Source: a bacterium (lineage in GTDB: Bacteria; UBA9089; CG2-30-40-21; SBAY01). From it: a stretch of DNA of 8,257 nucleotides. Shown piece by piece: positions 1 through 4,675 of the stretch. The translations under genes and the position numbers were made by a program. Positions within the stretch are counted from its first letter, which is position 1. Every line of letters begins with the position of its first letter. Under the pieces are notes generated by a model, which did no database searches, was not told the origin of the DNA, and saw nothing but the letters and a program-made list of their open reading frames with translations. The stretch lies in contig JASEHU010000082.1 of the NCBI GenBank assembly GCA_030018635.1, forward strand, positions 1 to 8,257, written 5' to 3'.

Positions 1-2
1 GC

Positions 3-95
3 ATAAAAACCTTGCCTGATATATTATCTGATGACCAGACAAGGATTCTTCAGACACTCAAGATAACCTTGCCCCCAGCGTTAATGAGTCAGTAA
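3..95 (+). CDS. C-terminal end of a rightward gene cut by the window edge
   Basis: One forward frame is open from the window edge to a TAA at 93-95 and gives about 30 residues, ending ...LPPALMSQ. Composition and codon use look like ordinary protein (ILSDDQTRILQTLK is a plausible amphipathic helix). The competing reading frames over this stretch are less convincing. The piece is too short to assign to any family and I do not recognise it. If real, this gene converges on the leftward operon that ends at 235. It could also be a chance open stretch. Confidence 0.33.
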   Translation: MKTLPDILSDDQTRILQTLKITLPPALMSQ

Positions 96-107
96 TTGGG
101 GAGAAGG
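67..107 (+). other. Imperfect hairpin over the stop of the edge gene
   Basis: CCTT (67-70) and CCCCA (73-77) face TGGGG (97-101) and AAGG (104-107), giving nine pairs split by a 2x2 internal mismatch and a 19-nt loop. It straddles the stop codon at 93-95. No T-run follows, so it is not a convincing intrinsic terminator. It could be a 3'-end stabilising hairpin or chance. Confidence 0.22.
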
Positions 108-139
108 ATTATGTTTAATGGAATTTAGGGAGCGGATTT

Positions 140-208
140 CGGGATTCGGGATGGAGGCTTGCCTCGTTGAGGCTTGCCTCGTTTCTGATTTGCGAACCCC
201 GAACCCCG
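140..208. repeat. Long imperfect stem made of 7-bp repeats
   Basis: Two CGGGATT-like heptamers (140-152) face two GAACCCC heptamers (195-208). They can form a 13-position stem: on the plus strand two positions are A.C mismatches, but on the minus strand these become U.G wobbles, so the minus-strand RNA folds without a break. The loop contains the two palindromic 15-bp units at 154-183. It lies downstream of the leftward operon's last gene (ends 235) and could stabilise or end that transcript, although no U-tract follows the stem. Confidence 0.5.
154..183. repeat. Tandem pair of 15-bp palindromic units
   Basis: GAGGCTTGCCTCGTT occurs twice in direct succession (154-168 and 169-183) without a mismatch. 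The first 12 bases of each unit form a perfect hairpin (GAGGC-TT-GCCTC). Together with the outer stem (140-208) this makes a compact cruciform-like structure in noncoding DNA. Confidence 0.8.
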
Positions 209-234
209 TTAAACCTATTCCTATCCACTAATCA

Positions 235-738
235 CTACTCCTTTACGAATTTCAGGTGTTTATCCAGATAACTAACCACTACCCCATTGAAAAAGCCGGT
301 GATTAAGGAAAATAAGAGGAATACAGGGACAAAGTAAAAACAACCGGGATGTTTAATTAAGACATAATAAGCAACGATAATCTGGGTTAAACTATTGGCT
401 ACGGCACCTATAATGCTTATCCCAACAAGGCTGAATAATCTCCTGCCTATTTTATATACCAGCCCCATGGCTATTGCCGCTACTACTCCGCCACTTGTTC
501 CCAGGATAAAACCCACGATTGTGCCTCTTAACATCGTCGTTAAAATACCTCGTGCAATAACAACGACCACCCCTGCCTTTGTGCTAAATAAAATGATAGC
601 AATCAAGGTAATGCTATTAGCCAATCCAATCCTTGCCCCTGGAAAAACAGGTGGCAGACAGGCGGATTCCAGGGTATGTAAAGTTGTTGCCATAGCGACT
701 AATACTGATACTTTTGCTAATTTTTGTGTTCTGGACAT
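235..738 (-). CDS. Gx transporter / heptaprenyl diphosphate synthase component I family membrane protein
   Basis: This is a small (167 aa) polytopic inner-membrane protein. About five hydrophobic segments are visible (roughly residues 38-60, 68-95, 100-122, 125-148 and 136-157 by eye), with the family-like signature PPVFPGARIGLANS followed by a TxAG-containing helix. Family members are annotated either as component I of heptaprenyl diphosphate synthase or as Gx transporters; the substrate is not established and I cannot choose between them. In many genomes the family lies beside ApbE-like genes, as here (apbE ends 68 bp upstream). The ATG at 738 is the first start after an in-frame TAA, but no clear Shine-Dalgarno is present because the upstream gap is filled by 7-bp repeats. 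Translation may depend on coupling or transcription from the upstream operon. It is the last gene of the leftward operon. Confidence 0.8.
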   Translation of the reverse strand: MSRTQKLAKVSVLVAMATTLHTLESACLPPVFPGARIGLANSITLIAIILFSTKAGVVVVIARGILTTMLRGTIVGFILGTSGGVVAAIAMGLVYKIGRRLFSLVGISIIGAVANSLTQIIVAYYVLIKHPGCFYFVPVFLLFSLITGFFNGVVVSYLDKHLKFVKE

Positions 739-754
739 AGTTTGTTACATAGGA

Positions 755-782
755 GTTAGAAGTTAGAAATTAGAAATTAGAA
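755..782. repeat. Heptamer tandem repeat (RTTAGAA)x4
   Basis: Four consecutive 7-bp units, GTTAGAA twice then ATTAGAA twice, fill the short gap between the FMN transferase gene and the Gx-family gene. They share a 7-bp period, but not the sequence, with the tracts at 1766-1793, 1804-1834 and 140-208. Confidence 0.85.
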
Positions 783-806
783 TGAAAAAACCTGCTACTC
801 TAACCT

Positions 807-1856
807 CTAACCTTTAAATTTTATTTTATTTACAAGTCCGGAAGAAACCCTTATGCCTGAATCCGTAACAATTACCCCTTCTACGGTATCTAATTTCTCA
901 ATCAATTCCATTCCGGCTACCTCACCCAGGACAAATACCGCTGTAGAGAGTATATCGGCAATCATTGCCGAGGGGGTAATTATGGTCACACTAACACATA
1001 AATTTGTGGGATAGCCGCTTTTAGGGTCAAGGAGATGATGGTATCTTCGGCCATCTTCTATAAAAAAATGCTCATAATCCCCTGAGGTAGCCACAGACAT
1101 ATCCCCTTTTAATGGGAAGGCAGACAAAATCTCACCAACTTTCCGTGGATGGGCAAGACCAATCATCCATAGTTTATTATATTGATTTTTGCCAATAACC
1201 TTAATATTTCGCCCAATATCCACTAAGGCATCTTTTATGCCAGCCGCTTTAATGATTTCCATCGCCTCCTCTACGGCATAACCCTTAGCCACACCACCTA
1301 AGTCTATTTTCATCCCTTCGATGGGTAAAAAAACCTCGCGGTTACGAGGATTTAGTTTGACCTGTTGATAATCAACCAGAACAGCCTTTTGGGCAATCTG
1401 AACCCTGGAAGGAACTCTCCTTTTATCTTCAGCAAATCCCCATAATTCGATTAAGGGACCAATGGTTACATCAAAACCACCATCACTTAATTTAGCATAA
1501 GCCAATGACTTCTCTATAACATAAAAAAGGTCTTTACTTACCCTCATTCCTTTACCGGCACTGCGGTTAAGAACAGACAATTCACTCTCTGGATTATGAA
1601 CAGACATCTTGTCTTCGATTTCTTTAATTCTCTCAAAACACCGTTTAATCGTTTCTTCGGCTAAAATAGGGTCTTCGTTTATAATCTTAATCTCCACTAT
1701 TGTCCCCATTAAAATTTGAGTTTTAGAGAAAAACTGTTTAGGCTTCCCGCAACCGGTAATGAAACTAAAAAGTAAAAAGTAAAAAGTAAAAAGTGAAATC
1801 TTTAATCCAAAATCCAAAATCCAAAATCCAAAATTTCTTCTACATCCCCATCCCAT
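807..1856 (-). CDS. apbE: FAD:protein FMN transferase, ApbE-like lipoprotein
   Basis: ApbE enzymes attach FMN from FAD to a Ser/Thr of target flavoproteins (for example Rnf/Nqr subunits) on the outer face of the inner membrane, using Mg2+. The 349-aa product shows a hydrophobic N-terminus ending in a lipobox (FITGC, Cys36). The family blocks follow in order: GTIVEI (51-56), VTIGPLIELWGF (130-141), DLGGVAKGYA (185-194), SGDYEHFF (258-265), HHLLDPKSGYPT (273-284) and ADILST (300-305) with likely metal ligands D301 and T305. The usual LGGN loop reads DIGRN (213-217), a mild oddity. The start at 1856 is fixed by a near-perfect Shine-Dalgarno inside the end of amrS, which it overlaps by 17 bp, so the two are co-translated. 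The signal-peptide codons are themselves made of two 7-bp repeat tracts. No Rnf/Nqr target gene is in the window. Confidence 0.93.
   Translation of the reverse strand: MGWGCRRNFGFWILDFGLKISLFTFYFLLFSFITGCGKPKQFFSKTQILMGTIVEIKIINEDPILAEETIKRCFERIKEIEDKMSVHNPESELSVLNRSAGKGMRVSKDLFYVIEKSLAYAKLSDGGFDVTIGPLIELWGFAEDKRRVPSRVQIAQKAVLVDYQQVKLNPRNREVFLPIEGMKIDLGGVAKGYAVEEAMEIIKAAGIKDALVDIGRNIKVIGKNQYNKLWMIGLAHPRKVGEILSAFPLKGDMSVATSGDYEHFFIEDGRRYHHLLDPKSGYPTNLCVSVTIITPSAMIADILSTAVFVLGEVAGMELIEKLDTVEGVIVTDSGIRVSSGLVNKIKFKG
1766..1793. repeat. Heptamer tandem repeat (TAAAAAG)x4 inside the apbE signal-peptide codons
   Basis: Four perfect 7-bp units lie within coding DNA and encode most of the hydrophobic core of the ApbE signal peptide (LFTFYFLLF). 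Seven is not a multiple of three, so gain or loss of a single unit would shift the reading frame. Confidence 0.85.
1804..1834. repeat. Heptamer tandem repeat (AAAATCC)x~4.4 inside the apbE start region
   Basis: AATCC is followed by three perfect AAAATCC units and a partial fifth. On the coding (minus) strand it encodes FGFWILDFGL just after the ApbE start. It is a second, unrelated 7-bp repeat within 10 bp of the TAAAAAG tract. Confidence 0.85.
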
Positions 1857-2838
1857 AAATCACCTCCTGGCAATATTGACACTTACCATCTTTTATCTTA
1901 TATTCTACCAATGTGTATCCTTCCCGAACAACCACATCCCTTTTACAATTAGGACAATAGGTTGTGTTTGTCCCTACATCAGAGATATTGCCCAGGTAAA
2001 CATATTTTAGTTTTAGCCGGGCAATCTCGTAAGCCTTCTTGAGGGTGGTTACCTCAGTAGGTGGGAGATTCATTTTGTATTGTGGGTAATATTTTGAAAA
2101 ATGGGTTGGCGTATCATCTCCCAGCTCCGTGGCTATCCACTCCACCAAATCCTTTATTGTTTGCTCGTTATCATTTAAGGTAGGGATAATCAAATTAGTT
2201 ATTTCTACCAATTTACCTTTTTCTCTGGCTAACTTAGCCGTATTTAAAACAGGGGTTAATTCTCCTTTGCAATATTTACTATAAAATGACTGCTCAAAGG
2301 ATTTGATGTCGATATTAAGGGCATCGATGTAAGGGAGCAATTCCAACAAGGGTTGCGGGTTAATTAAACCGTTGGTGACCAAGACATTTGTTAGTCCCTG
2401 TTCTTTAGCTAACTTAGCCGTCTCAAGGACATACTCATACCAGATAAGTGGTTCAGAATAGGTATAGGCGATGCCAATGGATTTTTCTTCCTTTGCCAGG
2501 CTAACTGCCTCTTGAGAGCTGAGTTTTCGGGTTTGGGCATCAGAGCTTTGTGAGATATGCCAATTCTGGCAAAAGACACATCCGAGATTGCAGCCTACCG
2601 TGCCCAAGGAAAGGATTGAAGTCCCAGGATAGAAATGGTAAAGTGGTTTTTTTTCCATGGGGTCCATAGCCACTGATGAGCATTCCTCATAAATTTTAGA
2701 ATACAGCCTACCATCCTGATTAATCCTTGACCCACAAAACCCTGTTTTCCCAATCCCAATAACACAGTTCTTGGGACACAAGAGGCATTTAACCTTATCC
2801 TCTTCTAATTTTTCATAGTATAGTGCTTCTTTTATCAT
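1840..2838 (-). CDS. amrS: AmrS-type radical SAM enzyme (AmmeMemoRadiSam system)
   Basis: This radical SAM enzyme belongs to the PflA-like/AmrS family, which in many prokaryotes pairs with AMMECR1 and Memo proteins; the reaction is not established. The 332-aa length is normal for the family. The Fe4S4-binding motif is CNLGCVFC (C83, C87, C90), inside the family stretch LGTVGCNLGCVFCQNW. An N-terminal cysteine cluster (C18, C21, C25, C35) and a C-terminal zinc-ribbon-like pair (C295/C298 and C320/C323) flank the barrel. Other landmarks are AYTYSEPLIWYEY, ALNIDIKSF and THFSKYYPQYKM. It is the first gene of the leftward operon. Upstream, AAGGGGG lies about 10 bases before the ATG, a modest ribosome site. 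Neither AMMECR1 nor Memo is present in this window. Confidence 0.93.
   Translation of the reverse strand: MIKEALYYEKLEEDKVKCLLCPKNCVIGIGKTGFCGSRINQDGRLYSKIYEECSSVAMDPMEKKPLYHFYPGTSILSLGTVGCNLGCVFCQNWHISQSSDAQTRKLSSQEAVSLAKEEKSIGIAYTYSEPLIWYEYVLETAKLAKEQGLTNVLVTNGLINPQPLLELLPYIDALNIDIKSFEQSFYSKYCKGELTPVLNTAKLAREKGKLVEITNLIIPTLNDNEQTIKDLVEWIATELGDDTPTHFSKYYPQYKMNLPPTEVTTLKKAYEIARLKLKYVYLGNISDVGTNTTYCPNCKRDVVVREGYTLVEYKIKDGKCQYCQEVIYGMGM
1859..1868 (-). promoter_or_regulatory. Strong Shine-Dalgarno for apbE
   Basis: The minus strand reads AGGAGGTGAT, a near-complete match to the anti-Shine-Dalgarno sequence, with AGGAGG six bases before the ATG at 1856. It lies inside the last codons of amrS and decides the ApbE start. 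That start in turn places the heptamer repeats inside the coding sequence. Confidence 0.85.
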
Positions 2839-2855
2839 TATTATAAAACCCCCTT

Positions 2856-2885
2856 ATAACACATATTGGGTATTCCCTACTTCAA
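2856..2885 (-). promoter_or_regulatory. Weak candidate promoter for the amrS operon
   Basis: The minus strand has TTGAAG (2880-2885), 18 bases, then TGTTAT (2856-2861). Both boxes are imperfect and the predicted start falls a few bases before the ribosome site of amrS. It is the best sigma-70-like candidate in the gap, but not strong. Confidence 0.25.
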
Positions 2886-2921
2886 GGCACACACTCTACC
2901 TCATCTCCATTAAAGCAATTC

Positions 2922-3367
2922 TCATTCATCCGTTTCTTTAATCTTAGCTAATCTAACAGAGGCTATTTCTTCTACCTTTTGGTAGTCCTTTATCTCTTCA
3001 ATCAATTCATTATCCCATTTTTTAGCCTCGATAATCTCAATTCCTTATCAAAAACCAGATAATGCCAGACAAGTTCTATTTTTTTAGTATCATCCCATCT
3101 TTTTGCAATATCCATTTGATAAAGGCTAAGTTGTCTATCATTGATAAGGTTTTCTAAGTCAGGCAAACTTTTTGATGTTTTATAATCATGGATTTCATAA
3201 AATCCATCCCTTCTTTGGCTCAATCGGTCAATAAAACCTGTAATATTAAACTTATCTTCTTCATCCAGATAGTTGAATTCTATGGAGTTATGTCCACCGT
3301 CCCCATTTTCCACATTCATTCTACATTCAAAGTTTGCTCCTACTACTACCCTAAAACATAGTAAATC
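2922..3367 (-). pseudogene. Decayed PD-(D/E)XK (RecB-like) nuclease fragment, frameshifted
   Basis: The open part (ATG at 3319 to TGA at 3002) encodes 105 aa with the RecB/AddB-type nuclease core: GFIDR (28-32, metal-ligand Asp31), EIHDYKTSK (42-50, D45-x-K47) and QLSLY (63-67, the QxxxY motif), then the strand LVWHYLVFDKE. The similarity does not end at the stop. The -1 frame continues from the A6 run (3018-3023) through KKWDNELIEEIKDYQ to a TGA at 2922-2924. Upstream of the ATG the frame stays open and protein-like (VVVGANFECR) to an in-frame TAG at 3368-3370 with no start codon. No Shine-Dalgarno lies near the ATG at 3319 (GGAG is 17 bases away). The gene therefore lacks its N-terminal domain, carries a one-base deletion and lacks any C-terminal Cys cluster. 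Whether any product is made is doubtful. Confidence 0.7.
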
Positions 3368-3420
3368 CTATCTAATTAATTTACTAAATAAGTTAAGGAT
3401 GATATTTAACTTTCTATAAT

Positions 3421-3450
3421 ATTATATCAAAAGTTCTCATTAGAAGTCAA
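3421..3450 (-). promoter_or_regulatory. Leftward sigma-70-type promoter
   Basis: The minus strand reads TTGACT (3445-3450), 18 bases, TATAAT (3421-3426), with a predicted start near 3414. It points at the nuclease remnant about 95 bases downstream. The -10 box is perfect and the -35 differs by one base. It may be a relic driving a dead gene, or may make an untranslated or small transcript. Confidence 0.62.
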
Positions 3451-3585
3451 TAAAAAAATCAAAAACTTAAATCGGGAAAACCCAGGGATACTTTCGCCAT
3501 TTTTCCCATAATAATTTGGGATGTGTTCCTGAGTTTTTATACCCCGGTGCCACACCTCACTATTCGCCATTAAATAATTATATGT
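3451..3585. other. Gap between the leftward promoter and the C-box operator
   Basis: No convincing gene is seen. The stretch holds an inverted repeat GGGAAAA (3474-3480) / TTTTCCC (3502-3508), a shorter CCCA/TGGG pair just after it, and TTCGCCATT as a direct repeat at 3493-3501 and 3563-3571. A 47-codon minus-strand frame (3427-3570, starting MANSEVWHRG) is open across it but has no ribosome site and runs into the promoter. This looks like the left edge of the imported R-M DNA joined to a more GC-rich repeat-like element. Confidence 0.4.
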
Positions 3586-3611
3586 GACTTATAGTCGGTT
3601 GACTTATAAGC
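3586..3611 (+). promoter_or_regulatory. C-box operator of the restriction-modification controller
   Basis: Site 1 is a perfect 11-bp palindrome GACTTATAGTC (3586-3596). After a 4-bp spacer (GGTT) comes site 2, GACTTATAAGC (3601-3611), whose right half is degenerate. GACT-N3-AGTC boxes with 15-bp spacing are the recognised operators of C proteins of Type II R-M systems. With the predicted start at 3634, site 1 spans -48 to -38 and site 2 spans -33 to -23 across the -35 box. In known C systems a dimer on the upstream strong site recruits polymerase, and a second dimer on the weak downstream site then represses. The strong/weak order here fits that. Confidence 0.9.
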
Positions 3612-3627
3612 AACAATGTTTTATAAT
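3599..3627 (+). promoter_or_regulatory. Promoter of the C-R operon
   Basis: TTGACT (3599-3604), a 17-base spacer and TATAAT (3622-3627) form a near-ideal sigma-70 promoter. Its -35 box overlaps the second C-box. The predicted transcription start, seven bases past the -10, coincides with the A of the ATG at 3634, implying a leaderless C transcript as described for several C genes. Confidence 0.88.
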
Positions 3628-3633
3628 AACATT

Positions 3634-3852
3634 ATGGATGTAAAGAAAAAAATTGGATTAAGAATAAAAGAATTAAGAAAGAGTGTTGGTTATTCTCAGA
3701 TAGAATTAGCTGAACATTCTGATTTAGACCGAACATATATTACCAGTGTTGAAAATGGAAAAAGAAATATTTCAATTGAAAATATTGAAAAAATAGCGAC
3801 AGCCTTGAATGTAACTTTAGAGGAGTTCTTTAATGACAACAAATTTAATTAA
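3634..3852 (+). CDS. Controller (C) protein of a Type II restriction-modification system
   Basis: This 72-aa XRE/Cro-type helix-turn-helix regulator is almost all HTH: IKELRKSVGYSQIELAEHSD (11-30), then LDRTYITSVENGKRN carrying the recognition helix, then IENIEKIATALNV and a dimerising tail TLEEFF. The length and the motif (S/T)xxENGKRNxS are typical of C proteins. An earlier in-frame ATG at 3616 falls between the -35 and -10 boxes and cannot be transcribed from this promoter, so 3634 is chosen although no Shine-Dalgarno precedes it (leaderless start). The C-box operator immediately upstream and the endonuclease gene overlapping its end identify the role: time-delayed activation of the endonuclease after the DNA is methylated, then autorepression. 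Confidence 0.92.
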   Translation: MDVKKKIGLRIKELRKSVGYSQIELAEHSDLDRTYITSVENGKRNISIENIEKIATALNVTLEEFFNDNKFN

Positions 3853-4675
3853 TCTCCAAGACGCTTTAATAGAAATTAAAAAATCAATAGAAAATGCTAT
3901 CATATCAAATGGAACAGAAGGTAAGAATAATCTTATTAGAAGCCAAAAACCAATAAAGTTATTACATGAAGTTGTAAAAACGGAGTTAATGAAAAATGAA
4001 ATTAATCCTGTTTTAATAAAACCATCATTAGGAATAAACAAAGGAGAATTAAAACTATCAGGATTTTTCAAGAAAAAAGATCAAGATATATGTGTAGTAC
4101 AAAAACATTCAAAACCTATTGAAGAAATATTAAATTTTGAAGGTGTTTTATATGGGAAAAAAGATATATATGGAAAAGACTATACCGAGAAAATTTTATC
4201 GATAAATATAAGAAGTCAATTAAGTAGTACTGAAAAAAATTTTGACACTCTTTTTGAAAGAACTTTTGCTGAAGCTCTTAATCTTCATTTACGATGTCCT
4301 AAAATGGTATTGGGCGAATTTTATATGATACCAGTTAGAGAATATGATTCGGATGAAGCTAATAATAAGCGAGTAAAGTTTAAGGAATTAAGAAGAATTG
4401 AAAAGCATATAGAAAAATACCTGTTATCGTTTAATTCAGTTAACAAGAGAATTTCGATTGAAACAGATTATTATAAATATGAAAGAGTATGTTTATTAAT
4501 TGTCGATTTTAATAAAAGAATTCCCAAAATATATAATTCAAATCATGAATTAGAAGAAGATTTATTAATTCCCAAAAATTCTAAGGCATCAATAAATAAT
4601 TTGACTTTTGCAAGTTTTATAAATGATTTAGTAAAAATTTATACAACAAGATTTGGCGAGGGCAATTTTAATTGA
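3833..4675 (+). CDS. Type II restriction endonuclease, specificity unknown
   Basis: The 280-aa product is called an endonuclease from its place: directly after a C gene and convergent with a DNA methyltransferase. The sequence has features I associate with Type II enzymes: a helical N-terminus with a basic patch (NNLIRSQKPIKLLHE, 32-46), GFFKKKDQDICV (77-88), the strand-turn SINIRSQLSS (123-132), a helix with FERTFAEALNLH (141-152), VLGEFYMIPVREYD (159-172) and YKYERVCLLIVDF (214-226). No clean PD-(D/E)XK triad can be read. D83/D85, E142 and E162 are candidates and the ExK position may be degenerate. The start overlaps the C gene by 20 bp, with GAGGAG about nine bases upstream of the ATG, so C and R are translationally coupled. 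The 3' end overlaps the methyltransferase gene by 37 bp on the opposite strand. DNA is very AT-rich. Confidence 0.82.
   Translation: MTTNLINLQDALIEIKKSIENAIISNGTEGKNNLIRSQKPIKLLHEVVKTELMKNEINPVLIKPSLGINKGELKLSGFFKKKDQDICVVQKHSKPIEEILNFEGVLYGKKDIYGKDYTEKILSINIRSQLSSTEKNFDTLFERTFAEALNLHLRCPKMVLGEFYMIPVREYDSDEANNKRVKFKELRRIEKHIEKYLLSFNSVNKRISIETDYYKYERVCLLIVDFNKRIPKIYNSNHELEEDLLIPKNSKASINNLTFASFINDLVKIYTTRFGEGNFN

Noticed and set aside
395..766. Plus-strand open frame opposite the Gx-family gene
   Set aside because: It is the mirror of a well-supported membrane protein on the minus strand, with no family features or ribosome site.
2922..3367. Cas4 or another CRISPR-linked nuclease
   Set aside because: There is no Cys cluster, no CRISPR repeat and no cas gene nearby; only the general RecB-like core is visible.
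3616..3633. Upstream in-frame ATG as start of the C gene
   Set aside because: It lies between the -35 and -10 boxes of the gene's own promoter and adds an atypical MFYNNI extension.
3817..4071. Minus-strand open frame opposite the C/endonuclease junction
   Set aside because: It is an antisense shadow of AT-rich coding DNA with no recognisable domain.
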